Positions 17,493 through 25,421 of a stretch of 53,471 bases of DNA are shown here, piece by piece. The stretch's first letter is position 1; every line of letters begins with the position of its first letter. The DNA lies in contig JBAUWJ010000066.1 in NCBI GenBank assembly GCA_049583715.1, positions 1-53,471 of the forward strand. Direction: 5' to 3'. Both the position numbers and the translations under genes were made by a program. The notes under the pieces were generated by a model. It was given only the letters and a program-made list of their open reading frames with translations, did no database searches and was not told where the DNA came from. Source of the DNA: JAANXG01 sp049583715 (GTDB lineage Bacteria > Pseudomonadota > Gammaproteobacteria > Arenicellales > JAANXG01).

Positions 17493-17936
17493 TCAGTGCT
17501 GCGCACCGTAGAGCGCGTGCGCCCGCCTCTCGAAGGCGTCCACCAGGCCCACCAAGCGGCGGTTGAAGGGAGCGTCGACGAGCCGCTGGACAAAGCCGAT
17601 TCCAAGTCTGTAGCGGGCGGAGAAGACGACGGCGCAGCCGGACTGGTCAAGGGCTTCGAAGGTCCATCTGATGGCGAGCTCGCCAAAGGGCGCGTCGAGG
17701 GTCTGGATTTCTATGGCGCGGGGCCGATCGAGACGCGCCTCGCTCACGAAACGCCATTCCCCGGGGCCGAAGCTCACCGACTGCTCGACAAGGAGGCGGT
17801 CGGACTCGCGCAGGCTGACCCGCACTTCGCGCCACCCCGGTACGAACTCGGGATAGCGCTCGACGTCAGCGACCAGGTCGAAGAGGCTGGCGGCGCCGTA
17901 AGGCAACAGCAGGCGCCGCTCCAGGGAGGACGTCAC
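17493..17936 (-). CDS. ratA: RatA/COQ10-type START-domain protein
   Basis: 147 residues from the ATG at 17936 (MTSSLERRLLLPYGAASLFD). The sequence matches the SRPBCC/START fold of the Coq10/RatA family: LVADVERYPEFVPGWREVRV, then VEQSVSFGPGEWRFVSEA and WTFEALDQSGCAVVFSARYR, with a C-terminal helix LVGLVDAFERRAHALYG. Yeast Coq10 binds ubiquinone and aids respiration; the E. coli homologue RatA was described as a ribosome-association toxin. The usual neighbour smpB is not visible here. A lipid- or quinone-binding role is the safer call. Confidence 0.85.
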   Translation of the reverse strand: MTSSLERRLLLPYGAASLFDLVADVERYPEFVPGWREVRVSLRESDRLLVEQSVSFGPGEWRFVSEARLDRPRAIEIQTLDAPFGELAIRWTFEALDQSGCAVVFSARYRLGIGFVQRLVDAPFNRRLVGLVDAFERRAHALYGAQH

Positions 17937-18004
17937 GAACGATGTCCGGGCGGGGCGGTTCCCGGGAACTCATCCGGCGCCTGACCAGGCTGCCGCCCCT
18001 GCCC

Positions 18005-20254
18005 TCACCACTGTGCGATATACGAAACGCCGATCACGTTGGCGGTGTAGTGCGGAGCCGAGGCCCCGAACGTGAGCACCCGTGGGACGCTGTTGACGTC
18101 GATACCATCCACCGTGAAATCGTCCGAATTGAAGTACTCGAACGTGTAGCCGATCCGCAGGCGCCTGCCCTTCTTCAGCTTCCAGTCGCCCTTGACGTCT
18201 ATGCTGTGCAAGGTCGACTTCAGGGTCGGCGCGTCCGTGACAGGCTGCAGCGCGCTGCCGCCGCTGAAGCTGAAGTCGGTGCTGGCCAGCGACGCCGTGT
18301 AGTCGACATCGATGTCGAGCTTGTCCCGGATGGCGTTCCACGTCAGCCCGGCGCCCAGGGAGTGCACCCGGTCCGTCGCATCCCTCGCCCACGCGCTCGC
18401 GGGGTCCGTGAGGCTCGTCCCGGGCCGGAAGGAAAGGCTGCGCATCGTGTCATCGAACTGCTCGTAGGCGTAGAAGGCATGAGCCATCACATTGTCATTC
18501 ATGGTATGACTCCAATCGAGGGATGCCCTCAGCATTTGCCGGTCGGTCAGGCCGAGCGTGGAGTCATGAAAGGACTCGTTCTGAAACCAGCCGGTGACCG
18601 TCCAACTCGTCATGGCCGTCGACGACAGATTCAGGGTTCCCTTGATCTGGTCCAGCGAGCGGTCGGCCTCGTAGTACTTACGGATGTCGGGATTATTCTG
18701 GAACTGCTCATCGGGCGCCACCGTGTTGAGGAACTCGAGGGTGTGGCCCGCAAGGTACGGCACGTTGCCCTGGTAGGAGTCATTGCCGTTGCGCTCGGCG
18801 TGAGTGTAGCTGAGGCGGCCGCGCATGGACTCGGAGAAGGTCCGGCGCAGCTTTGCCCTGATCGTGTGCTCATCGGTGCGCGAAACTTCCGAATACGTAC
18901 GCGAGTTCCGCTCGAACTTGTACTCGAGGCCGAGATTCGTGCGCATGCCGAGACGATGCTCGACCTCGGTGTCGAACAAAGCCTTCTTGTATGAATAGGG
19001 AAGGTTTATGCGGGCGTTGTCGTTGGCGATGCCGCCGGGCTGGTTCTGCGCATCTCCCACGATGCGCACGTAGATATCCTGGGGCGTCGAGTTGTCCTGG
19101 TCCTCATAGCGCAGGTGCGCCCGCAGGTGGGTGCGCGGCTGAAGCTGGGTGACGTACGCCAGGTCCGCCACCAGGATATCCAGCTTGCCGTCCAGCGACT
19201 GTCGCGGCAACCCCTGGGTCAGTGTCAAAGCCGGGTTTGTGCTGTACGGCAGGAATTGATCGTTCTGGCGAAGCATCGAGTACGAGAGCTGCCCGCTCAG
19301 GCGGCTGGTCTCGCCCATGTCATAGCCGCCGGAGAAGGTGAACTCGTGGGCCTGGTTGTCGGGCGCCAGGCTGTAGCCCCCGTACGCCGGGTAGCCCGCG
19401 GCCTTCGCCCACGGTCCGCCGCTGGCCTGCATCGAGTAGGGGTTCTGAAAGTTCAGGACGTTGTTGTTGTCGTTGAAGAACGACCCGTGGTACTTGAACT
19501 CCATCTGCAGGTCGTCCGCCACGTAGTCGGCCGTGGCGTCGATGTCATTCACCGTGAAGTCGTCGGGACGCGCCAGCGCCACCGCTGAAGGATTGCCGCC
19601 GTTCGTGCCGAAGCCGGCGAATATCGGCTTGGTGCCGTCGCGTTCCTTGTGGGTCGCCGCCAGGTCGAATGACCAGCGGTTTCCGGGAAGGTACGAGAAC
19701 GTGCCGGTCAACTTCTTGCGCTTCGTGCCGATGTCGACGTTATGCAGCGCCTGAGCGAGAGTGCCGAACCCCTGGGTGGTGGGCGCGGCCTTCCAGTTGG
19801 CGGGCAGAGTCAGCGTGGTGCCCCCAATACCGATGTATGGTGTGCGAGCATCCTGGATCAGGTTGTGGGGAATTTCCTTGTACTCCACCCCGACCTTGTA
19901 GTGCCCCTGGTCCCCGTACTCGGCGTTGAAGTCGCGCGAGTCCAGGCCGAGGTTCGTGCCGCGGATGCGATAGTAGTCGGTGTTGCCGCTGTCCCAGGGC
20001 TCGCGCTTCAGGATATCGAAGTTGAGTATTCCGAACGCCCCGGACTCATTCAGACCGGTGTATTCCCCGAACTTGGCCGAGTCCTCGTCGTTGTATCCGA
20101 TGCCGGCCTCGATACTACTGTCGTAGATCGGCTCGGCCTTCTTGACGGGCGCCGCCCCGAGCGTGAATCCACCGCTGTCCTGCGCCACGCCGACCCCCGG
20201 CGCCAGCAGGACTGCACAGGTTCCGCTAGCGATCAACAAATTGCGCACCTTCAT
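18005..20254 (-). CDS. mtrB: MtrB/PioB-family outer-membrane porin of a cytochrome conduit
   Basis: 749 residues from the ATG at 20254, preceded by a strong GGAGG site 4 bases upstream; a longer frame to 20374 is less likely. A signal peptide (residues 1-24, ending GVGVAQ) is followed by GGFTLGA and a long series of alternating beta strands. The protein ends ...VSYIAQW, with the C-terminal aromatic residue expected of BAM-inserted barrels. MtrB/PioB/MtoB porins sheath a decaheme MtrA-type cytochrome and carry electrons across the outer membrane. The decaheme gene lies immediately upstream. No CxxC pair is seen near the mature N-terminus, unlike Shewanella MtrB. Confidence 0.88.
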   Translation of the reverse strand: MKVRNLLIASGTCAVLLAPGVGVAQDSGGFTLGAAPVKKAEPIYDSSIEAGIGYNDEDSAKFGEYTGLNESGAFGILNFDILKREPWDSGNTDYYRIRGTNLGLDSRDFNAEYGDQGHYKVGVEYKEIPHNLIQDARTPYIGIGGTTLTLPANWKAAPTTQGFGTLAQALHNVDIGTKRKKLTGTFSYLPGNRWSFDLAATHKERDGTKPIFAGFGTNGGNPSAVALARPDDFTVNDIDATADYVADDLQMEFKYHGSFFNDNNNVLNFQNPYSMQASGGPWAKAAGYPAYGGYSLAPDNQAHEFTFSGGYDMGETSRLSGQLSYSMLRQNDQFLPYSTNPALTLTQGLPRQSLDGKLDILVADLAYVTQLQPRTHLRAHLRYEDQDNSTPQDIYVRIVGDAQNQPGGIANDNARINLPYSYKKALFDTEVEHRLGMRTNLGLEYKFERNSRTYSEVSRTDEHTIRAKLRRTFSESMRGRLSYTHAERNGNDSYQGNVPYLAGHTLEFLNTVAPDEQFQNNPDIRKYYEADRSLDQIKGTLNLSSTAMTSWTVTGWFQNESFHDSTLGLTDRQMLRASLDWSHTMNDNVMAHAFYAYEQFDDTMRSLSFRPGTSLTDPASAWARDATDRVHSLGAGLTWNAIRDKLDIDVDYTASLASTDFSFSGGSALQPVTDAPTLKSTLHSIDVKGDWKLKKGRRLRIGYTFEYFNSDDFTVDGIDVNSVPRVLTFGASAPHYTANVIGVSYIAQW

Positions 20255-20342
20255 GTCGCCTCCTCTCAGGCCGCCACTGCGGCCGTTAATTGTCGTGCTC
20301 TGCATCCATGGGTGTTCTTGGACTCTGATCCCGGACCGGACA

Positions 20343-21341
20343 TCACCGCAGGAAACGCACACCCGAGGGGTCATTCGAGCCGTGAATCTGCGAATGACAA
20401 TTCAGGCATTGGTTGGCGATGGTATGGATGTCCAGTGTCTTGATGGCGCCACCGTCATACAGGGTGCTCGGATGGTATTCGGTAGCGTGGCACTGCTGGC
20501 AAAGCCACGGACCCCGGGTACGGAGCAGGGTGACCTGCGACGAGCCGTGCGGCGTGTGGCAGATCGTGCAGTCCTCGCGTACCGGCTCGTGCTCCCACAG
20601 GAATGGACCGCGCTTGTCCTCGTGGCACTGATAGCAGGTCTGGTTGACGGTCGCCTTCTTCAGCAGGTCGCGCGTGTACGAGCCGTGAGGGTTGTGGCAG
20701 TCCGAGCACTTTACGAGCCCCTCCCGGATCGGATGATGGGAACGCTTGAAGATCTCGGTTCGGATCTCCGTGTGGCACTTGAAGCACACCTTCTGCTGCC
20801 CTTCGCTGGTCTCCAGGGGGAACTTGGCCTTGTGCGGATTGTGGCAGGTGGCGCAGCTCAATCCCGCGAACTGATGGGTGCTGCCCCGCCAGTGCATACG
20901 CTCCTTGTTCTCGTGGCAGCCCAGGCACACCGCGTTCTGCTTGGCCACCGGCGTCGGGGAGTTCATGCCGAAAACGACCGTGGGTGGCCTGCGCTTCTGG
21001 CCGGGCGCCGGCGTCTCGATATGCTGCGGGCTCGGCCCGTGGCAGGTTTCGCACTGATGCGCCGCGAAGGGCGTTCGGCTGTCGCCCATCTGTCCATGCG
21101 CCCGGTGCAGGATGCCCGTTATCTTGGGATCGTCGTGGCACTTGAGGCAGGTCTTCGCCCCATCCGGCGCCCACTTCAGCGGCTCGCCAGTGGTCTCCTG
21201 ACTCGCCGCTGCAACCACGAGCTGCCCGGATCCGGAGCTCTTGTCCTCGTGAGCCGCCCAGGAGACACCTGGGATCAGCATCAGCGCAATCAGGCCGGGA
21301 AGTATCGTTCTCGCCGTGGCCCTTATCTTTCGATACGTCAT
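20343..21341 (-). CDS. mtrA: Periplasmic decaheme c-type cytochrome (DmsE/MtrA family)
   Basis: 332 residues with a signal peptide cleaved near residue 29 (PGVSWA|AHE). Ten CxxCH heme sites start at Cys65, 97, 139, 163, 186, 212, 236, 258, 281 and 312 (CLKCH, CETCH, CLGCH, CATCH, CFKCH, CSDCH, CYQCH, CTICH, CQQCH, CLNCH). This count and spacing match the MtrA/DmsE/PioA/MtoA family, which sits inside an MtrB-type porin and links the periplasm with the cell surface. Depending on the partners, the conduit may reduce or oxidise extracellular minerals, humics or DMSO. It sits between the mtrB-like gene (88 bases downstream) and the EB_dh cytochrome gene (35 bases upstream). Confidence 0.93.
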   Translation of the reverse strand: MTYRKIRATARTILPGLIALMLIPGVSWAAHEDKSSGSGQLVVAAASQETTGEPLKWAPDGAKTCLKCHDDPKITGILHRAHGQMGDSRTPFAAHQCETCHGPSPQHIETPAPGQKRRPPTVVFGMNSPTPVAKQNAVCLGCHENKERMHWRGSTHQFAGLSCATCHNPHKAKFPLETSEGQQKVCFKCHTEIRTEIFKRSHHPIREGLVKCSDCHNPHGSYTRDLLKKATVNQTCYQCHEDKRGPFLWEHEPVREDCTICHTPHGSSQVTLLRTRGPWLCQQCHATEYHPSTLYDGGAIKTLDIHTIANQCLNCHSQIHGSNDPSGVRFLR

Positions 21342-21376
21342 GCCCGCGTCCTCCAGTGTTGCGTCGGCCTGGCCGA

Positions 21377-22339
21377 CTATTGTTTCTTCGCGATCAGCTC
21401 ACCGTCACCGCCACCCAGGGTCAGAGATCGCTTGAACGACACGTAGTGACGGCGTCCGTCCGCATAGCCGTCATGTATCGCAAAGCCCACATAGTACGTA
21501 TGGCCTTCGCTCAGGTTCTTTTCGCCGGGACCCGAGGCCTTCAGCGGACGGCTCAGGGTCACTGTCCAGGTACCATCTTTGAGCGAGGCCTCGGTGCTGA
21601 TCATCGGCTTCTCGTTCACGTGCCGCTTTTCCAGGATGTACCCGTCGACCGGCACAGCCTTGGCGCTCTTGTCGGCGATCACTGCCTGCCAGTACTCGAC
21701 GAATATGTCCTTGCTCAGCATGTCCTTGAGCTCACTGTCGCTCTTGTAGTTCTCGTCGCCGCCCTCGGCGGTGACCTTGGTGCGGGACCGCGCCAGGTAC
21801 TTCGTCAGGTCCTTACCGGCAACGGCGTTGGGCATGCCCTTCATGTCGTTGTGGCATGTGGCCCAGCACCCGCCGCGAGCAAAGGACGGCACTGTCCCGT
21901 CACCGAGCATCATGTTGACGTGCAGCAGCTTGTCCGATTGAGGCTTGGGCGCCTTGAATCCCGTATCTTTCCAGGAAAGCTGGACATACAGGCTTTGCGA
22001 GTCATAAGTCGTCTTGACCTCGACCGGCAGTGAGCCCGGCTTGCCCGGGATGGGGTCCGGCTCGTGCTTCTTGCCGGTCACCATGTCCTTGCCCATGTCA
22101 GGCTCTTCGCCCTTGTGACACTCGAGACAGTCCTTGCCGCCGCGGAATTTCTCCGCGCCGTCATGTTGGGAAGGTATGAGGAGGAACTCCCACGAGGTTT
22201 CTCCCGGATAGAAAAGGGTGATCTTCGTTGCCGGAACGCTGCTCCAGTCGACGGCTTCCGCGGGACCGCATACAAGCATACCCACCACCATGGCCCCTGC
22301 TAAGAGTGCGATTCCAGGCCTGTGTTGCTGCTTCTTCAC
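21377..22339 (-). CDS. Periplasmic cytochrome with ethylbenzene-dehydrogenase-type heme domain
   Basis: 320 residues from the GTG at 22339, with GGAGGG ending 5 bases upstream. The signal peptide ends GPAEA|VDW. A canonical CLECH site (Cys71-His75) and an unusual CWATCH (Cys158, Cys162, His163; CX3CH) are visible. The rest resembles the EB_dh/cytochrome c-552 heme-binding fold of ethylbenzene dehydrogenase and selenate-reductase gamma subunits (YDSQSLYVQLSWKDTGFKAP, DGTWTVTLSRPLKASGPGEK, YYVGFAIHDGYADGRRHYVS). It lies between the NapC/CymA and decaheme genes. It may shuttle electrons between the quinol-linked tetraheme protein and the outer-membrane conduit. The substrate is unknown. Confidence 0.8.
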   Translation of the reverse strand: MKKQQHRPGIALLAGAMVVGMLVCGPAEAVDWSSVPATKITLFYPGETSWEFLLIPSQHDGAEKFRGGKDCLECHKGEEPDMGKDMVTGKKHEPDPIPGKPGSLPVEVKTTYDSQSLYVQLSWKDTGFKAPKPQSDKLLHVNMMLGDGTVPSFARGGCWATCHNDMKGMPNAVAGKDLTKYLARSRTKVTAEGGDENYKSDSELKDMLSKDIFVEYWQAVIADKSAKAVPVDGYILEKRHVNEKPMISTEASLKDGTWTVTLSRPLKASGPGEKNLSEGHTYYVGFAIHDGYADGRRHYVSFKRSLTLGGGDGELIAKKQ

Positions 22340-22379
22340 CTTACCCTCCAATCAGGGGCGGCCCGATCCGACCGCCCGG

Positions 22380-22952
22380 TCAAAATGTAAAGTTCTTCGG
22401 TGCTTCCTCGCTCTTCATGCCTTTTGGCAGTGTGTGAGTGATCCCCTTGTGACAGTCTATGCACGTCTTGCCGTCCTTGATGGCTCCCTCGTGCGCGGTC
22501 TTGGCACTGGTGCGCTGGTCGCTCAGCACCATGGCTTTCCACGAGTGACAGCTCCGACACTGTTGCGAGTCGTTGGCTTCGAACTGGGCCCACACTCTCT
22601 TGGCGAGCTCCAGCCGATGGGCTTCGAACTTCTCCTTTGTGTCGATTGTGCCCAGGAAATGATTCGGGAGCTGGACGAACGTTGCCTTGACCTTGTCCGT
22701 CATCACCGAGATCCAGCTGTCGTGGGGAACGTGGCAGTCGGCGCACACCACACGGACACCGACCTTGTTCTTGTAATGAGCGCTCTTGATGTATTCGGGG
22801 TACACCGTATCCCGCATCTCGTGACAGGAAATACAGTAGCCGAGGGTATCGGAATACATCGTGTAACTGGCTGTGGCTCCGGCCACGACGAGGCCCGCGA
22901 GTCCACCGATGATGAATACACCGAGCGTGTATAATTTTCCCCGCCCGCTCAT
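22380..22952 (-). CDS. cymA: NapC/NirT-family tetraheme quinol dehydrogenase (CymA-like)
   Basis: 190 residues from the ATG at 22952, with an AGGAG site 9 bases upstream. One N-terminal membrane anchor lies at residues ~8-30 (YTLGVFIIGGLAGLVVAGAT). Four CxxCH sites start at Cys40 (CISCH), 70 (CADCH), 132 (CRSCH) and 164 (CIDCH). This is the normal NapC/NirT layout: a membrane-bound quinol oxidase that feeds periplasmic cytochromes. It overlaps the small upstream ORF by four bases (ATGA) and precedes the EB_dh cytochrome by 40 bases. In the Mtr/Mto systems a CymA homologue supplies the porin-cytochrome pair, which is the likely role here. Confidence 0.9.
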   Translation of the reverse strand: MSGRGKLYTLGVFIIGGLAGLVVAGATASYTMYSDTLGYCISCHEMRDTVYPEYIKSAHYKNKVGVRVVCADCHVPHDSWISVMTDKVKATFVQLPNHFLGTIDTKEKFEAHRLELAKRVWAQFEANDSQQCRSCHSWKAMVLSDQRTSAKTAHEGAIKDGKTCIDCHKGITHTLPKGMKSEEAPKNFTF

Positions 22953-23140
22953 CGCGCCGGTCTCCTCTGCAGACCGGGGCACGCCCGGCGCGGCGCTCCG
23001 CAGGCGGTGTTGGGAGGTGAGATCTCGGGGATGCCTGTCGGCAAGCGGCAGGATGCATTTCCCCGCGGTTCGATCATGAAGCGATACGGCGAACCGACGG
23101 CGTCCAATTCTTTCTTGTCAGGCTTTCGCACGCTCTTCAT
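22949..23140 (-). CDS. Small uncharacterised protein at head of the cytochrome operon
   Basis: 63 residues from the ATG at 23140 (MKSVRKPDKKELDAVGSPYR). A strong GGGAGGGG lies 7 bases upstream, and its stop codon overlaps the cymA-like start (ATGA), as expected for a translated leader gene. The protein is basic, without signal peptide or membrane segment, and has three cysteines (positions about 30, 47 and 54). The C-terminal third is rich in Arg and Pro. I do not recognise a family. It may be a cofactor or assembly protein, or only a translation-coupling leader peptide. Confidence 0.45.
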   Translation of the reverse strand: MKSVRKPDKKELDAVGSPYRFMIEPRGNASCRLPTGIPEISPPNTACGAPRRACPGLQRRPAR

Positions 23141-23177
23141 GCGATTACCCCTCCCGTTGTCTTTTATTTACGGCTTC

Positions 23178-23183
23178 AGTATA
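23178..23183 (-). promoter_or_regulatory. Candidate -10 element of the leftward cytochrome operon
   Basis: On the minus strand TATACT lies at 23183-23178, inside an AT-rich stretch 38 bases before the start of the small ORF at 23140. It has no clear -35 hexamer, as expected if an activator is needed. The FNR-type box centred at 23243.5 would lie about 72 bases upstream of the predicted start, near a class I FNR position. Confidence 0.4.
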
Positions 23184-23236
23184 TATTAACCCTAGACGTT
23201 CGCGCACCAACTAGTCCAGCTAAACTGTACCCGTTA

Positions 23237-23250
23237 TTGATCTGAATCAA
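23237..23250. promoter_or_regulatory. FNR/Anr-type binding site between divergent cytochrome genes
   Basis: TTGATCTGAATCAA matches the FNR consensus TTGAT-N4-ATCAA at every defined base. On the plus strand a GATAAC (23271-23276) gives a -10 box that puts the site near -40, a class II position for the 23348 cytochrome gene. On the minus strand it lies about 72 bases upstream of a TATACT -10 box. Confidence 0.72.
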
Positions 23251-23347
23251 AGAAACGGGTCTGAGCCGTCGATAACCGGCTGCCTGAGGTGCGTCCGCCC
23301 TGACATAGGTCAATCGGAGAAGCCTGTATGATCCACACAATGCGCGT

Positions 23348-24484
23348 ATGTTGAAAAAATTGCTGCTCGTCGTCTCGATGACGACCCTCATCGCCGGATT
23401 CGCCGTCGCCGACTCCCAGACCCGCCACATCATGCACAACGTGGCCGACTCGCTCGGGGTGCTTCTGCCCTTGTCGCTGGACGGCGACAAGTTTCTGAGC
23501 CCGTCCAATCGTCAGTTGGTGGAGTCGAATCTCGCGAAGCTGGAGAGCTCGGCCGACGCCCTCGCCAGGCACGGCGCTTCGGGCTCCCTGGATTTCGAGC
23601 TGCTGGCCTCCGCATTTGCCCGGTCCGTCAGCCGGCTTCGCAAAGACTACCGGTACAAGAACCCGGCGGACGCGCGCTACCTCCTGACGGACCTGACCCA
23701 GCACTGCGTGGCCTGTCACTCGCGCGAGCCCACGACCCGCGATTTCCCCTTGTCCGCGGCTCTGAACAAGTACCTTCAGGAGGAGTCACCGGTGGGTCCC
23801 GAGCGCGCGCGCCTGCAGGTTGCACTGCGGCAATTCGGGGGCGCGATGCAGAGCTGGGAAACGGTGCTCCTGGACCCGTCCGTGCAGCCGGTCGAAATGG
23901 CAGTGGACGGTGATTTCGTCGAGTATCTGACGATCGCCGTGCGCGTGGAGCAGGAGTACGACCGCGCCGCCCGGGTGCTCCGCAAGGTAGCCGCACGTGA
24001 TGATGTGCCCTTCTATCTCCGGCGCAAGCTGAAAACCTGGATCGGTGATCTCGAATCGATGCAGCCGCACCGGGAGCAGCCGATCACCATGGAGGAAGCG
24101 CGCAGGATTTTCATGCGGCCCGAGAAGCACCCCGGCCTTCTGTCGGACGATTCGAACCTCGTCTCCGACCTGGCCCTGTCTGCTTCCCTGCGCCGCATGG
24201 TGGAGTCCGGGAAGAATGATCCACCTGAGCAGCTCGCGGAGGCCTACTACATGCTTGGAGTGATCGACGCCAGAACCGTCGGTGTCTATTCCGCCCTGCC
24301 TACCATGGAGCGCTTCTGGGAAGCGTCGATACGGACAGCGCCGCACAGTCACTACGCGGTGGAATCCTATGCCTTGCTGGAAGAGTACGCCGCCACGACC
24401 TACTCGGGAGACCTGCCGTTCGAGCGCACGAACGACATGTTCGCGCACCTCGCGAAGCTGCGTGCCATGATGGGGCTCAAGTAA
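23348..24484 (+). CDS. Periplasmic monoheme cytochrome with helical C-terminal domain
   Basis: 378 residues with a signal peptide (residues 1-22, LIAGFAVA|DSQ). Residues 25-135 look like a four-helix cytochrome c'-type bundle that ends with CVACH (Cys120, His124). The remaining ~240 residues are helical, with a TPR-like LAEAYYMLGVIDART pattern, and contain no further heme motif. The gene is divergent from the mtrAB-cymA operon and its start is 97 bases from the FNR box, so it is probably co-regulated. A role as a partner or sensor-like cytochrome for the conduit is my inference. Confidence 0.78.
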   Translation: MLKKLLLVVSMTTLIAGFAVADSQTRHIMHNVADSLGVLLPLSLDGDKFLSPSNRQLVESNLAKLESSADALARHGASGSLDFELLASAFARSVSRLRKDYRYKNPADARYLLTDLTQHCVACHSREPTTRDFPLSAALNKYLQEESPVGPERARLQVALRQFGGAMQSWETVLLDPSVQPVEMAVDGDFVEYLTIAVRVEQEYDRAARVLRKVAARDDVPFYLRRKLKTWIGDLESMQPHREQPITMEEARRIFMRPEKHPGLLSDDSNLVSDLALSASLRRMVESGKNDPPEQLAEAYYMLGVIDARTVGVYSALPTMERFWEASIRTAPHSHYAVESYALLEEYAATTYSGDLPFERTNDMFAHLAKLRAMMGLK

Positions 24485-24579
24485 GAACGGCTTCGCTCCA
24501 CATCGCGGCCGCTCCGGGCCCGGTTAGAGATGTGCCGCCGCACCTGCCCGGGGCGGGTGTGCGCCGGCCCGTCGCCTGC

Positions 24580-25365
24580 TCACATACGGAACAGACGTCC
24601 GTAACCTTCGCGGTGGTCGTCGACACCCGCCAGCCGGAGGCTGTGCCAGGCCATGGCGTGTGTGCTGGCGGTCGCGGGCTTGCCCAGAGCCTGCTCGATT
24701 GCCTCGATTACGCCCGCCGCTCTCAGCGAAGTGCAGGATACGAACACGCCATCGACCTCCTCGCGGCGACCAAGGGCGATCGCGGCGTCACGGATGGCCC
24801 GCGGACCGATACGGCAGACCTCCCTGTCGTCCGGCACGTTGAACGAGCCCATGGCGGGTACGCCGATGCCGCGCTCTTCGAGATAGGCACGGATATGTTC
24901 ATTGATGTCGTCAGCGTAGGGGGTCAGCAGGGCGATGCGCTTCATGCCAAGCTCTTCGAAGGCGGCGCGGGCGGCGGTGATCGGCGTAGTGCATGAGCAT
25001 TCGGGACGCGCGGCCCTCATCAACGCCAGCACCCTCTCCTCGCCGATCACCATGCTCGCCGAGGTGCAGCCGTACCCGATCGCGTCCAGGCGAATACCGG
25101 GGAGGAGCAGGTCGGTCGCCTCCGTGATACGCGCTTCCATCTCCCGCAGAGTGTCCTTCGAAATGGTGTTGGAGCTGGCTATCCGGCTCTGGTAGACGGC
25201 GACGCCGGGCAGGTCCAGCAGGCATCGATACTCGTGCTCTATGGTCTGGTCGTTCGACAGCACCACCAGGCCTATTCTGGCGCGGCTGCCTAAGCTCTCG
25301 TCCACGTCGAAGGGCAGGTGCGTCAAGTTGACCGCCGGAGACGAGGTTGGGGATGAGGTCGGCAT
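24580..25365 (-). CDS. Asp/Glu racemase-superfamily protein (maleate isomerase/EutA-like)
   Basis: 261 residues from the ATG at 25365; an in-frame GTG at 25392 is an alternative. It has two conserved cysteine motifs typical of the maleate isomerase/arylmalonate decarboxylase group, YGCTSASM and VSCTSLRA, placed symmetrically in the two half-domains. EutA, found with ectoine-degradation genes, belongs here, but no other doe/eut gene is visible. It lies 56 bases downstream of the FAD-dependent amino acid dehydrogenase on the same strand, so the pair likely acts on one amino-acid substrate. Which acid is not clear. Confidence 0.75.
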   Translation of the reverse strand: MPTSSPTSSPAVNLTHLPFDVDESLGSRARIGLVVLSNDQTIEHEYRCLLDLPGVAVYQSRIASSNTISKDTLREMEARITEATDLLLPGIRLDAIGYGCTSASMVIGEERVLALMRAARPECSCTTPITAARAAFEELGMKRIALLTPYADDINEHIRAYLEERGIGVPAMGSFNVPDDREVCRIGPRAIRDAAIALGRREEVDGVFVSCTSLRAAGVIEAIEQALGKPATASTHAMAWHSLRLAGVDDHREGYGRLFRM

Positions 25366-25421
25366 AGTGTTGTCTCCGGGAGGGGTTGTCACTGGGTCGT
25401 CGTCTGTTGACGTGTCGTCAT

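Noticed and set aside
18005..20374. Longer MtrB start at 20374
   Set aside because: The ATG at 20254 has GGAGG at the right distance and starts a signal peptide; the extension is not signal-like.
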